A stretch of 61,957 nucleotides of DNA from Methylophaga sp. 41_12_T18 (GCA_002163115.1 MAAI01000063.1:1-61957); one strand, 5' to 3'; shown: positions 7,815 through 15,577, numbered from the stretch's first letter. Program-made: numbers and translations. The notes: generated by a model from the sequence alone, not told the origin.

Positions 7815-8306
7815 GTGCCAAAGATGAACAATATTGATATCTTCAAAGCAATATCTGCTCTGGCAATGGCGCATTGTTACGACAGTTTCCCTTTAAAAAT
7901 AAAGTTATCTCCGGGAGAGTTGGCTTTATCCCTAGGCGATGAGTTTTGGGATGAGTCACAAAAGCCGATTTCGGAAAATGTTAGTGAGTATGTAAGAAAT
8001 CGAAGCCCCGCAGGAATCGCGAAGCCCACTATCGAATGGATGGCTGCTTCTGGTTTAATCACATATGAAGCATATCGTGATAGCCAGTTCATTGGGGTTT
8101 GTCTCACCGCTAAGGGTTTAGAGGCAATAGAGTCTGACCAAGATCGAGGTGGTAACTTAATTCAGGCGGCAAAAGAATTGGCCAAAGAAGAATTTAAGGA
8201 TCAGGCTCGTACAAAACTGAAAGGACTATTCTCAGAGGTTCTTAGCTGGAGCATAGAAAAATCACCAACAGTCTTTCAAGCGGTTACAAATTATGTCTCG
8301 CAGTAA
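7815..8306 (+). CDS. Cassette-encoded protein of unknown function
   Basis: A 163-residue protein with no family I recognise. The start is a GTG at 7815 with GGAGAG just upstream; an ATG at 7824 is the alternative. The leader CATGGAGAG..TGTG is shared with the mqsR cassette. The middle part, GLITYEAYRDSQFIGVCLTA followed by KGLEAIES, has the look of a winged-helix strand-turn-strand. The end is charged and helical. It is alone between two attC cores (GTTAGTA at 7794 and TACTAAC at 8309), so it is a single-gene cassette. No signal peptide or membrane segment is visible. Confidence 0.72.
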   Translation: MPKMNNIDIFKAISALAMAHCYDSFPLKIKLSPGELALSLGDEFWDESQKPISENVSEYVRNRSPAGIAKPTIEWMAASGLITYEAYRDSQFIGVCLTAKGLEAIESDQDRGGNLIQAAKELAKEEFKDQARTKLKGLFSEVLSWSIEKSPTVFQAVTNYVSQ

Positions 8307-8308
8307 AG

Positions 8309-8315
8309 TACTAAC
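8309..8315 (+). mobile_element. Truncated attC (R'' core only)
   Basis: TACTAAC is the exact complement of GTTAGTA at the start of this cassette, so it marks the expected 5' core of its attC. The rest of the site is missing: the sequence passes directly into the interior of higB. Confidence 0.55.
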
Positions 8316-8507
8316 AAACAAAGGCAGCTCACCGCAATCGATACTGCGCAAGCTATAGAGGATGTCAATTTACCCGGCTTTAAACTCCATCCTCTCAAAG
8401 GCAACAGAGATGAAATTTGGTCTATCACCGTAAATGGAAACTGGCGCATAACTTTTGAATTTATTGACGGTAATGCGTTTATCTTAAACTACGAGGACTA
8501 TCACTAA
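8316..8507 (+). pseudogene. higB: HigB-family toxin, N-terminal part lost
   Basis: Codons from 8316 to the stop at 8505-8507 encode the C-terminal two thirds of a HigB (RelE-fold) toxin: QLTAIDTAQAIEDVNLPGFK, then LHPLKGNRDEIWSITVNGNW and RITFEF. The first 30 or so residues of a normal 92-residue HigB are absent and no in-frame start codon is present. Instead the frame is preceded by an attC core fragment and the stop codon of the previous cassette gene. The stop overlaps the higA start (TAATG), the normal higBA junction. The toxin is probably inactive. Confidence 0.8.
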
Positions 8508-8800
8508 TGAATATGCATAATCCACCACATCCAGGTGAGTTCATCCATGATCTTTATCTGGAGCCATCTGGCCTAAGTTGTCGCTTCTTGGCAAAACAAC
8601 TTGATGTAGCATCGTCAACTTTAAATCGGATATTGAAAGGACAAAGTGGAATTTCACCGGAAATGGCACTTCGTTTATCAAAAGCACTAGGACGGACACC
8701 TGAGAGTTGGCTTTCGATGCAAGATAATTATGATCTGTGGCATGCAAAGCAGAATGTTAATCTAACTCGAGTACATGCAGTCAACTTTGCGATTCAGTAA
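8507..8800 (+). CDS. higA: HigA-family antitoxin
   Basis: A 97-residue XRE-type helix-turn-helix antitoxin. It begins with the typical NPPHPGEFIHDLYLEPSGLS motif and continues with LAKQLDVASSTLNRILKGQS, the DNA-binding helices, then the conserved MALRLSKALGRTPESWLSMQ. Length and layout are those of complete HigA proteins. It would bind HigB and repress the operon. Its toxin partner upstream is truncated, so it is now an orphan antitoxin, which might still protect against related toxins arriving on other cassettes or plasmids. Confidence 0.92.
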   Translation: MNMHNPPHPGEFIHDLYLEPSGLSCRFLAKQLDVASSTLNRILKGQSGISPEMALRLSKALGRTPESWLSMQDNYDLWHAKQNVNLTRVHAVNFAIQ

Positions 8801-8844
8801 AAATTATCACAAAAACCAGCCATTAGAGTCCGCAAACGTGTCAC

Positions 8845-8908
8845 CTTTTGTGCATAAATACGCACAAAAATCGCCAAGTTCGCTACGCTGTTGTGGTGGG
8901 CGTTAGGA
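8845..8908 (+). mobile_element. attC-like 3' half site
   Basis: The segment ends GGGCGTTAGGA with R' core GTTAGGA (8902-8908). Before it lies a hairpin TTTTGTGC/GCACAAAA. A matching 5' core was not found, so the site is degenerate or partial. It separates higA from the next cassette gene. Confidence 0.45.
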
Positions 8909-8916
8909 GTCCATTA

Positions 8917-9327
8917 GTGCTCAATAAAATACTAAAAATCTTTGCATATTTTATTTCACTAGTATTAATTTCATTAACAATGCTAGTTCTGTATTACAAA
9001 ATTGAAACAAGGAACCATGTAAGCCGCTTTGATGCAAGTTATGAGAAAAGAAAGGTTGCTCCATACTTAATAAAGGAAAAAAACGGCACATTATTTACCG
9101 GCAAGGTTTACGGGACATATTTTGGAGGCCGCCTTTGGGATATAAAAGAATGGGAAGGTATTTATCAAAATGGAATACCATCTGGTGAATTCAAATATTT
9201 CTCACCAGAAGGAAAAGTAAAGCATATTTGGAAATATGAAAACGGTATGCTTATTCAACACCTAACAAGTCAATCTAGCTCACAGCCTTCGGCTGCTGGG
9301 ATGGCGCAAAGCACCGCCCCTAATTGA
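8917..9327 (+). CDS. Small membrane-anchored cassette protein
   Basis: A 136-residue protein of unknown function. I chose the GTG at 8917 because AGGAG lies seven bases upstream and the resulting N-terminus is a clean membrane anchor (ILKIFAYFISLVLISLTMLV, about residues 5-26). A longer frame from 8848 would run through the attC-like site. The rest looks like a short MORN-type toxin_15-like repeat protein: TLFTGKVYGTYFGGRLWDIK, GIYQNGIPSGEFKYFSPEGK. The C-terminal 25 residues (QSSSQPSAAGMAQSTAPN) are encoded by the attC site and are probably incidental. It sits alone in its cassette. Confidence 0.65.
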   Translation: MLNKILKIFAYFISLVLISLTMLVLYYKIETRNHVSRFDASYEKRKVAPYLIKEKNGTLFTGKVYGTYFGGRLWDIKEWEGIYQNGIPSGEFKYFSPEGKVKHIWKYENGMLIQHLTSQSSSQPSAAGMAQSTAPN

Positions 9328-9337
9328 AGCGTAACGA
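9260..9337 (+). mobile_element. attC site with degenerate 3' core
   Basis: R'' is ACCTAAC (9260-9266). Arms TCAATCTAG (9270-9278) and CTAATTGA (9320-9327) pair over eight bases with one extrahelical C, the attC hallmark. The 3' core reads GTAACGA instead of GTTRRRY. Confidence 0.6.
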
Positions 9338-9346
9338 ATAGGATAT

Positions 9347-9673
9347 ATGGTGAATAAATTACATATTGCAATTGCTACAAATAACATAGAAGAATCCATT
9401 AAAGATTACACGACTCGTTTAGGTGAAGCTCCTTGTTCATTTGTATTAAACGAATATGCTTTATGGAGGACAGAAGCACTTAATGTGTCAATTCGCCAAG
9501 ATTCAACATGCAAACCTGGAGAATTACGTCATTTGGGGTGGGAAGATTCATCCGCACAAGAGTTTAGCCAAGATACTGATGTAAACGGTATCGTGTGGGA
9601 GCGTTTTAGTGCACAACAACAAGCAGATGAAATAAACGAAATATGGCCAGAAGCAAATTTTACTCCAGTGTAA
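9347..9673 (+). CDS. VOC (glyoxalase/bleomycin-resistance fold) family protein
   Basis: A 108-residue protein starting KLHIAIATNNIEESIKDYTT, the characteristic first strand and helix of a vicinal-oxygen-chelate module (H at the first metal position). The ALWRTEALNVSIRQDS stretch and the LRHLGWE motif give the second strand pair with another possible metal-ligand histidine. Only one betaalphabetabetabeta module is present, so it would act as a dimer. Substrate unknown: family members include glyoxalases, antibiotic-binding proteins and dioxygenases. It is a single-gene cassette; such genes are common cassette cargo. Confidence 0.78.
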   Translation: MVNKLHIAIATNNIEESIKDYTTRLGEAPCSFVLNEYALWRTEALNVSIRQDSTCKPGELRHLGWEDSSAQEFSQDTDVNGIVWERFSAQQQADEINEIWPEANFTPV

Positions 9674-9713
9674 GTTCGTTATAAGTAATCTCACTGTCAG
9701 AGTTTAATCAACT

Positions 9714-10277
9714 ATGAAATGTTCCGTATATATTGCAACAAGTGCCGATGGCTATATTGCAACACCTGAAGGCGATGTTGAGTGGTTGCATTCAGCAGGT
9801 AATCAAGATGCAGACATGAGCAACAATCTTGATATGGGTTTCAATGACTTTATAGCATCCGTTGATTGTATGGTTATGGGCCGTAAATGCATGGACGTTA
9901 TTTCAAGTTTTAACTTAACTACCGAGCAGTGGCCTTATGGCGATATAAAAATATATGTTTTAAGTAACTCTATGAAAGAGCCTTCTGAAAATTTACGCGG
10001 TAAAGTCGAAATGTATTCCGGAGATATTTCAACGTTAATAAATCAACTTGAGATTAACGGTTTTAAACATGCTTATATTGATGGTGGTGCAACGATTACG
10101 TCTTTTATAAATCTCCAACTTATAAATGAAATGATAATCACCAAAGCTCCAGTCATTTTAGGTAAAGGCATTCCGCTTTTTGGTGAAGTCAATAATAGCA
10201 TTCAGCTCATAAATTCAGAGGCTATTGCATTTCCTAATGATTTTATTCAAGTTAAGTATGGTGTGAATTACTTATAA
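9714..10277 (+). CDS. Dihydrofolate reductase-like / RibD C-terminal domain protein
   Basis: A 187-residue protein of the RibD_C / DHFR-fold family. It starts CSVYIATSADGYIATPEGDV, followed by VMGRKCMDVISSF (NADPH-site GR motif) and YIDGGATI, which matches the conserved DGG of this family. The family binds NADPH and reduces pterin- or pyrimidine-like substrates; the natural substrate is unknown here. It lacks the deaminase domain of full RibD. It is the last gene of the cassette array, and its stop is followed at once by an attC-type core CTTATAAC. Trimethoprim resistance is not implied: this is not the DfrA or DfrB family. Confidence 0.85.
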   Translation: MKCSVYIATSADGYIATPEGDVEWLHSAGNQDADMSNNLDMGFNDFIASVDCMVMGRKCMDVISSFNLTTEQWPYGDIKIYVLSNSMKEPSENLRGKVEMYSGDISTLINQLEINGFKHAYIDGGATITSFINLQLINEMIITKAPVILGKGIPLFGEVNNSIQLINSEAIAFPNDFIQVKYGVNYL

Positions 10278-10322
10278 CAAGCTGTTAAATAAGGGATAAA
10301 AAGAACGCATCCCTTTAATCAT
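10272..10322 (+). mobile_element. Partial attC at the right edge of the array
   Basis: CTTATAAC (R''-like) overlaps the stop codon. It is followed by arms TTAAATAAGGGAT and ATCCCTTTAA, which fold with a two-base bulge. No 3' GTTRRRY core follows, so the array seems to end or be cut here. Confidence 0.45.
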
Positions 10323-10339
10323 TCCTCCACCCAATTTTC

Positions 10340-10960
10340 CTAAGATCGAGCCAAACGCTTTAAGAAGCCTTCTCGCGATCCAGCATTGATCCAACCAGTC
10401 GCTATGGTCTTACTCAGTTCGTTATTCACCCGACCTCGATGGATATGTGAAGGTGAGGCTGGAAAGATGACTAACTTGCCCCGCTCTGCTGCTTCATGAT
10501 GATCTTGCCAATGAAATTCTGTACCGGCTTCTTCGACAGAATCACAATAAAGGATCCAAGCTAATACTCGGTTCACAGGTTCGGTCGCTTCATCGCTCAT
10601 CGTCCAATCACAATGCCATTGTCGAAAGCCTTCGCCGGGAGCGTAACGCTGCAAGTTGAATATCGGCATCACAAACAATTCTTGATCCGGACACACATCT
10701 CGAAATAAAGGTCGCTCTGACAGATACTGCTCCAAACCTGCTGAAACAGCGCGAACGATCACATCGGCAAGTGCAAATGCCTCCGGATCAGCACGATTAA
10801 TTGCCACCAGACTGATATCTGTCGACACCTTGGCTGGCTCAGCGCCAGAACCGAAGGCTACGCCCGGCCGCTGCAAGTCCTTACGTCGTTCAAAGAAGTC
10901 CATCACACCATCTGCGACAGCCTCGAAACCGGCATTGTGATAACGACCAATTAATTTCAT
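10340..10960 (-). CDS. 2-oxoglutarate/Fe(II)-dependent oxygenase-like protein
   Basis: A 206-residue protein of the double-stranded beta-helix dioxygenase type (prolyl 4-hydroxylase-like). The iron-binding triad appears as HxD in RQWHCDWT (about residues 117-119) and a later histidine in SPSHIHRGRV, with the following arginine as the 2-oxoglutarate ligand. The preceding NLQRYAPGEGF is the usual entry strand. It would hydroxylate an unknown substrate using oxygen and 2-oxoglutarate. It stands alone, opposite to the cassette array. Its base composition is visibly richer in G+C than its neighbours, which suggests separate acquisition. Confidence 0.82.
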   Translation of the reverse strand: MKLIGRYHNAGFEAVADGVMDFFERRKDLQRPGVAFGSGAEPAKVSTDISLVAINRADPEAFALADVIVRAVSAGLEQYLSERPLFRDVCPDQELFVMPIFNLQRYAPGEGFRQWHCDWTMSDEATEPVNRVLAWILYCDSVEEAGTEFHWQDHHEAAERGKLVIFPASPSHIHRGRVNNELSKTIATGWINAGSREGFLKRLARS

Positions 10961-11147
10961 AGCGGAAAGTTCTCACTAGCAGCCTGTAAAGTTATTGCTA
11001 ACGAAACACCCCTATTTCGACTTTGTTCCATCTTCTTGGTGGTCATCTTATTGCCTTTCACACTGAATCAGTGGTTGATTATCTCATCATCATTACTTCA
11101 AAACATAGCTGTTGTATGGTTAAAATCAATATAAGATCTAGGTTTAG

Positions 11148-11250
11148 TTATTCACTTTACCCACATTATCTGTGGATAACGTTGTTATTAACATTCTTAT
11201 AAAGCGCTAAGTCGTTCTTGGCTCAGGATGATTTTATAATTGGTTAAAAA
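11148..11250 (+). repeat. DnaA-box repeat, copy 1
   Basis: First of six copies of an element of about 100 bp. It starts TTATTCACTTTACCCACA, contains the perfect DnaA box TTATCCACA on the minus strand (11171-11179) and ends GGTTAAAAA. The near-box TTACCCACA and the perfect box face each other and would form a 9-bp stem with one mismatch. A second hairpin CTAAGTC/GGCTCAG lies in the right half. It is upstream of the acetate symporter operon. The rest of 10961-11558 holds no gene I can support. Confidence 0.85.
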
Positions 11251-11558
11251 TTGATCAATTGTAAAGCCCATATAGGCTGGGAGCTGGAGCTAGGTATGTT
11301 GCTATCCACAGCCTCCTCCATTATCGACTTAAAGCAGATCTGTATTCATGCAATTTCTGCATTCATCACACCAACACTATCTAAGAATCATCAACTCAGA
11401 AACGATCTGTTTGTAACCATGTTTGACGCTTGCTCTAAGTTTTATCTATTTATAAATAAAACTTGGGTTACTATGCGTTAAAGACATTTTCCGCATTGCT
11501 CCTTTGGCATACATATAGGAGCAAGTGCTCCGTCATCGAATAATGGAAGAAACTAAAT

Positions 11559-11867
11559 ATGAGTGCAGATAGGTACGAGCAAGTTAAAGCTAACCCTAAA
11601 TTTCATCAGCTGGTGAAACAACGTTCACGCTGGGTGTGGAGTTTGTCTGCCGTTATTCTGACCATGTATTTTTCATTTATCTTGCTAATCGCCTTTTCGC
11701 CAGAATGGTTAGGTCAATCACTCAGTGGTGGTGTGATAACGATAGGGATTCCTATTGGTGTATTTATCATTGTCATGGCGTTTATATTGACAGGTATCTA
11801 TGTGCACAAAGCCAATAAGGACTTTGATCGTATTAACAATGAAATCATCAGTGAGATAAAACAATGA
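11559..11867 (+). CDS. yjcH: DUF485 inner-membrane protein (YjcH family)
   Basis: A 102-residue membrane protein with two transmembrane helices (about 27-49 and 62-84), preceded by the conserved [17 protein letters not shown] segment of the DUF485 family. It ends in a charged cytoplasmic tail. Members are encoded next to solute:sodium symporters of the ActP type, probably as an accessory subunit; the role is not proven. Its stop overlaps the actP start by four bases (ATGA), so the two are translationally coupled. Confidence 0.93.
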   Translation: MSADRYEQVKANPKFHQLVKQRSRWVWSLSAVILTMYFSFILLIAFSPEWLGQSLSGGVITIGIPIGVFIIVMAFILTGIYVHKANKDFDRINNEIISEIKQ

Positions 11868-13516
11868 AAGTGCTTTTCTTCACGCTGTCAGTTCTGCTTA
11901 GTTCTCATGCATGGGCTGCTGATGCAATAAGTGGTGTGGTGGAACAGCAAGCCTTGAATATACCTGCCGTGGTGATGTTTTTAATATTTGTCGCCGCGAC
12001 CTTAGTTATTACCTATTGGGCTGCAAAAAGAACGAGATCAACTGCTGATTATTATGCTGCCGGTGGTGGTATAACTGGTTTTCAAAATGGCTTAGCCATT
12101 GCTGGCGACTATATGTCAGCGGCTTCATTTTTGGGTATTTCTGGGCTGGTGTATTTGTCTGGTTATGATGGCCTTATTTATTCCATCGGTTTTTTAATTG
12201 GTTGGCCGCTTATTTTATTTATTGTTGCTGAGCGATTACGCAATCTGGGTCGTTATACCTTTGCCGATGTGGTTTCTTATCGTTTAGAACAGTTACCGAT
12301 TCGCACCTTGTCTGCTTTTGGTACCTTGGCTGTGGTGGCCTTATATTTAATTGCTCAAATGGTCGGTGCAGGCAAGTTAATCCAATTGCTATTTGGCTTG
12401 CCTTATCACTACGCAGTGATAATGGTGGGAATATTGATGGTGATGTATGTCATGTTTGGTGGCATGCTCGCCACTACCTGGGTACAAATCATCAAAGCGG
12501 TGTTGTTATTGTTGGGTGCGAGTTTTATTGCATTTATGGTGCTCAAGCATGTTGATTTTGATCTCAATGCTTTGTTTGAACAAGCGGTAGCTGTGCACCC
12601 TAAAGGCCTTGATATCATGGCACCAGGTGGCTTAATTTCTGATCCTATCTCTGCCATTTCACTCGGTATCGCTTTGATATTTGGTACCGCTGGTTTGCCG
12701 CATATCTTAATGCGGTTTTTTACCGTTTCAGATGCCAAACAAGCACGACGTTCAGTCTTTTTTGCCACCGGCTTTATCGGTTACTTTTATATCCTGACCT
12801 TTGTCATTGGTTTTGGTGCAATCGTCTTATTATCAACGAATCCAGACTTTTTTGATGGTAACGGTTTGTTGTTGGGTGGTAATAATATGGCGGCGATTCA
12901 TTTGTCTAAAGCCGTCGGCGGCGATTTCTTTCTTGGCTTTATCTCTGCCGTGGCCTTTGCCACCATTTTGGCTGTGGTTTCCGGTTTGACCTTGGCGGGT
13001 GCTTCGGCCATTTCACATGATCTATATGCCAGTGTGATTAAAAAAGGTAATAGTTCTGCCAAACAAGAAATTCGTGTATCAAAAATAGCCACGGTTGTTT
13101 TAGGCGCGGTGGCGATTTACCTCGGTATTTTATTCGAAGATCAAAACATTGCCTTTATGGTCGGCTTGGCTTTTGCCATTGCCGCCAGTGCTAACTTCCC
13201 CACCTTAGTGTTATCCATGTATTGGCAAGGGCTAACAACACGTGGTGCGTTTATCGGTGGTTTTGCCGGCTTATTAACGGCAGCAGTGTTGGTCATTGTC
13301 GGACCCATTGTTTGGGTGGATATTTTAGGTAATGCACAAGCCTTATTCCCTTACAAATACCCCGCCTTATTTTCTGTCAGCATTGCTTTTCTAAGTATCT
13401 GGTTTTTCTCAGTGACTGACCGCAGTCAACGAGCAAACAATGAACGGAAAAAGTTTGAGCATCAGTTTATTCGATCTCAAACCGGTATTGGTGCTCATGA
13501 TGCAGCCGATCATTAA
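11864..13516 (+). CDS. actP: Cation/acetate symporter
   Basis: Sodium:solute symporter family permease of 550 residues, the usual ActP length, with an N-terminal signal-like segment ([10 protein letters not shown]) and about 13 transmembrane helices. Family landmarks are [34 protein letters not shown], the [15 protein letters not shown] motif and [14 protein letters not shown]. It takes up acetate and other short monocarboxylates driven by Na+ or H+. Together with the overlapping DUF485 gene it forms the standard yjcH-actP pair. acs is not next to it. A strong 14-bp hairpin follows the stop. Confidence 0.95.
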   Translation: MKVLFFTLSVLLSSHAWAADAISGVVEQQALNIPAVVMFLIFVAATLVITYWAAKRTRSTADYYAAGGGITGFQNGLAIAGDYMSAASFLGISGLVYLSGYDGLIYSIGFLIGWPLILFIVAERLRNLGRYTFADVVSYRLEQLPIRTLSAFGTLAVVALYLIAQMVGAGKLIQLLFGLPYHYAVIMVGILMVMYVMFGGMLATTWVQIIKAVLLLLGASFIAFMVLKHVDFDLNALFEQAVAVHPKGLDIMAPGGLISDPISAISLGIALIFGTAGLPHILMRFFTVSDAKQARRSVFFATGFIGYFYILTFVIGFGAIVLLSTNPDFFDGNGLLLGGNNMAAIHLSKAVGGDFFLGFISAVAFATILAVVSGLTLAGASAISHDLYASVIKKGNSSAKQEIRVSKIATVVLGAVAIYLGILFEDQNIAFMVGLAFAIAASANFPTLVLSMYWQGLTTRGAFIGGFAGLLTAAVLVIVGPIVWVDILGNAQALFPYKYPALFSVSIAFLSIWFFSVTDRSQRANNERKKFEHQFIRSQTGIGAHDAADH

Positions 13517-13536
13517 GCTATAAAATCATCATAAAG

Positions 13537-13570
13537 CAACTCTAGTTTCAAAGGACTGAAACTAGAGTTG
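13537..13570 (+). terminator. Hairpin after actP
   Basis: A perfect 14-bp stem, CAACTCTAGTTTCA/TGAAACTAGAGTTG, with a six-base loop lies 20 bases after the actP stop. It is not followed by a T-run, so it may act as an mRNA 3' stabiliser or a weak terminator. Confidence 0.6.
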
Positions 13571-13588
13571 GCTTGTCTGCAGTGCAAG

Positions 13589-13698
13589 TTATTCACTTTA
13601 CCCACATTATCTGTGGATAACGATGTGATTAACATTATTATAAGACGCTAAGTCGTTCTTGGCTTAGGGTGATTTTAGTGTTGGTTAAATTTTAACCA
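13589..13698 (+). repeat. DnaA-box repeat, copy 2
   Basis: Same element as at 11148, with the DnaA box at 13612-13620. The right hairpin is CTAAGTC/GGCTTAG. The end GGTTAAATTTTAACC is itself palindromic. It lies between actP and the cytochrome b gene. Confidence 0.87.
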
Positions 13699-13844
13699 CT
13701 TCATTCGTGTTTGCTTATTTGCCAGCAAATAGTCATAGGACACATGCCCCAAAACCACTAAAAACGGTCACTTGCCCCATTACATCTCCTCCACCAGCAG
13801 CTAATCTTGTGGTTAACAATTATGTAATTAATTTGGAGATGACG

Positions 13845-14414
13845 ATGTCTAATCACGAAACGACCTATCCTACTTATGCAAAGATTATTCACTTGGGGAT
13901 TGTGGTATTCGGTATTACTGCCTTTCTTACTGGCGAGTTAGCTGAAGATGTAAGTAGCTATTTCATCCATGCCTATTTAGGCCTGTCTTTAGCGGCCTTT
14001 ATCCTACTACGTGTTATTGTTGGTTTTACACCGTCTACAACACTGTCATTTAAAGGTTGGTCGCCTCTTTCTCGCCTGCAATGGCAACTGGCCTTTGACG
14101 ATGTTAAAAGTCTATTGACGCTGGCTGTGCCGCATCGAGATAAACATCAGGGATTAGCTGGACTGACTCAGGCTTTTGGACTCATCATCTTTGCTTGGAT
14201 GGCTGTGACCGGCACCGGCTTATTCTTATTAGCAGGCCCGACAGAAACGGTCCTATTTGAGTTTATTGAAGAGGTTCATGAAATAGGTGAATCACTGATT
14301 CCACTTTATCTTGGTTTACATGTCGGTGCAGTACTCTTACATTCGTTTACAGGTCAGCCAATTTGGCAGAAAATGTTTAAATATAGAACTGATTATCATG
14401 TAACTAATAAATGA
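13845..14414 (+). CDS. Cytochrome b561-type di-haem membrane protein
   Basis: A 189-residue inner-membrane protein of the cytochrome b / Ni,Fe-hydrogenase cytochrome subunit family, with four to five transmembrane helices. Candidate haem ligands are H in AKIIHLGIVV, H in SSYFIHAYLG, H in FIEEVHEIGE and H in LYLGLHVGAVLLHSF. It would carry electrons in or out of the quinone pool for an unknown partner. I use the ATG at 13845, which has TTGGAG upstream. A longer frame back to 13707 would add a non-conserved 46-residue extension without a ribosome-binding site. It is followed six bases later by a membrane-tethered LuxR-type regulator. Confidence 0.85.
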   Translation: MSNHETTYPTYAKIIHLGIVVFGITAFLTGELAEDVSSYFIHAYLGLSLAAFILLRVIVGFTPSTTLSFKGWSPLSRLQWQLAFDDVKSLLTLAVPHRDKHQGLAGLTQAFGLIIFAWMAVTGTGLFLLAGPTETVLFEFIEEVHEIGESLIPLYLGLHVGAVLLHSFTGQPIWQKMFKYRTDYHVTNK

Positions 14415-14420
14415 GCGCTG

Positions 14421-14885
14421 ATGAACTATAGAAAATACTTCCCTGCCTTGGTACTAGCAGCTGCAATGTCATTTTTTGTCTATGACATAGTCAGTGATCT
14501 CGTTAATGGTGGCGATAGTTATTGGCACATCACTGTTGAGCTCCTGGTCTTTATTGCAATCACAGTCGTATTATTTGCTGAGCTGGAACACGTAAAACTA
14601 TTAGATAAAGAAATTAAGCTGGAAAAGTCGAAAACAGCAAAGTTGGCTGGTGAGTTATTGACCGTCATCCAAGATGAATTTACGGTTTGGAAGCTAACTC
14701 CTTCGGAGAAAGAGGTAGCACTATTATTAATTAAAGGACTGTCGATGAAAGAAATCGCTGATGTCCGTAGTGTTAAGGAGAAAACAGTTCGTGCTCAGTC
14801 CACCAGCATTTACGCCAAAGCGGGTTATGCAGGTCGACATGAGTTAACCGCCCACTTTATTGAAGACTTGATGAGAGAGGTCTGA
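14421..14885 (+). CDS. Membrane-anchored LuxR-type transcriptional regulator
   Basis: A 154-residue protein with two N-terminal transmembrane helices (about 7-25 and 37-55), a charged coiled linker (about 56-85) and a C-terminal LuxR/GerE helix-turn-helix (about 92-150, KLTPSEKEVALLLIKGLSMK, then VKEKTVRAQSTSIYAKAG). No receiver or ligand domain is present, so the membrane segment may be the sensing part. It starts just past the cytochrome b stop and is likely cotranscribed. Tethered LuxR proteins of this layout are rare compared with the soluble forms. The target genes are not known. Confidence 0.82.
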   Translation: MNYRKYFPALVLAAAMSFFVYDIVSDLVNGGDSYWHITVELLVFIAITVVLFAELEHVKLLDKEIKLEKSKTAKLAGELLTVIQDEFTVWKLTPSEKEVALLLIKGLSMKEIADVRSVKEKTVRAQSTSIYAKAGYAGRHELTAHFIEDLMREV

Positions 14886-14886
14886 C

Positions 14887-14997
14887 TTATGCACTTTACC
14901 CACATTATCTGTGGATAACGATGTTACTAACATTCTTATAAGCTGCTAAGTCGTTCTTGGCTTAGGGAGATTTTATAATTGGTTAAAAATTAACCAC
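14887..14997 (+). repeat. DnaA-box repeat, copy 3
   Basis: Same element, starting one base after the LuxR gene stop. DnaA box at 14910-14918. The end GGTTAAAAATTAACC is a short palindrome. Confidence 0.87.
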
Positions 14998-15011
14998 TAT
15001 TGTACTCCAGG

Positions 15012-15046
15012 AAAATAAGCCTCCACATTAAGTTAATGCGGGATAC
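15012..15046 (-). terminator. Terminator-like hairpin for the small exported protein gene
   Basis: An imperfect hairpin with arms CATTAA/TTAATG and AATAAG/CTTATT just past the minus-strand stop codon. No clear T-run follows. Confidence 0.4.
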
Positions 15047-15364
15047 TTATTGAGAGCCTATATCAATATAGTGACGATGTATAAACTCACACCACTGTTC
15101 ACTATAAACTGCCGGAAGTTGAGGTTCCCCTCTGATTCCTAACTTAAACTCAACGACTGATCTCCATTCTGAAGAGCCAACATCAGGACCATGACCTTGG
15201 CCATCACCAGTAGCAATATTTTCCTCAACTAGTTCATACCATTGTTCAGAGCAAGGTTGCAGCTGCTCAGGACTTGACGCCCAAACAGCACTTGACGAAT
15301 ACGATAAGACAATCAAAGTTACCATTATTAAGCTGTGTCTTGGTTTCGCTAATTGAGCGGTCAT
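15047..15364 (-). CDS. Small exported protein of unknown function
   Basis: A 105-residue protein. The ATG at 15364 is preferred because AGGAG lies seven bases upstream; an ATG 33 bases further up has no such site. An N-terminal signal peptide (LIMVTLIVLSYSSSAVWASS) is visible. The mature part has two similar stretches, CSEQWYELVEENI near its start and YSEQWCEFIHRHY near its end. This suggests a short internal duplication, and the two cysteines could form a disulfide bridge. No family is recognised. It lies between two copies of the DnaA-box repeat. Confidence 0.7.
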   Translation of the reverse strand: MTAQLAKPRHSLIMVTLIVLSYSSSAVWASSPEQLQPCSEQWYELVEENIATGDGQGHGPDVGSSEWRSVVEFKLGIRGEPQLPAVYSEQWCEFIHRHYIDIGSQ

Positions 15365-15416
15365 GGATTGACTCCTATTAATCGTGGCATCCTTCATTAA
15401 CGCTTCTAGCTCTTAC

Positions 15417-15526
15417 TTATGCACTTTACTCACATTATCTGTGGATAACGATGTTACTAACATTCTTATAAGGCGCTAAGTCGTTCTTGGCTTAGGGATA
15501 TTTTATGATTGGTTAAAAAACGACCA
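15417..15526 (+). repeat. DnaA-box repeat, copy 4
   Basis: Same element and same orientation, although both flanking genes are on the minus strand. DnaA box at 15440-15448, with the inner near-box TTACTCACA facing it. Right hairpin CTAAGTC/GGCTTAG. Confidence 0.87.
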
Positions 15527-15577
15527 TATTTAATCAATCACACAACAATAGCTGGTTTCACTATGTTTTTACATTAC

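Noticed and set aside
9714..10277. Trimethoprim-resistance dfr cassette
   Set aside because: The protein belongs to the RibD C-terminal/DHFR-like group, not to the DfrA or DfrB enzymes that confer resistance, so no resistance call is made.
11251..11481. 76-codon open frame after repeat copy 1
   Set aside because: It starts right at the end of a repeat copy, has no ribosome-binding site and no family resemblance. Considered chance.
13707..13844. N-terminal extension of the cytochrome b protein
   Set aside because: The added 46 residues have no membrane or conserved pattern and begin without a ribosome-binding site close to repeat copy 2. The ATG at 13845 has TTGGAG upstream.
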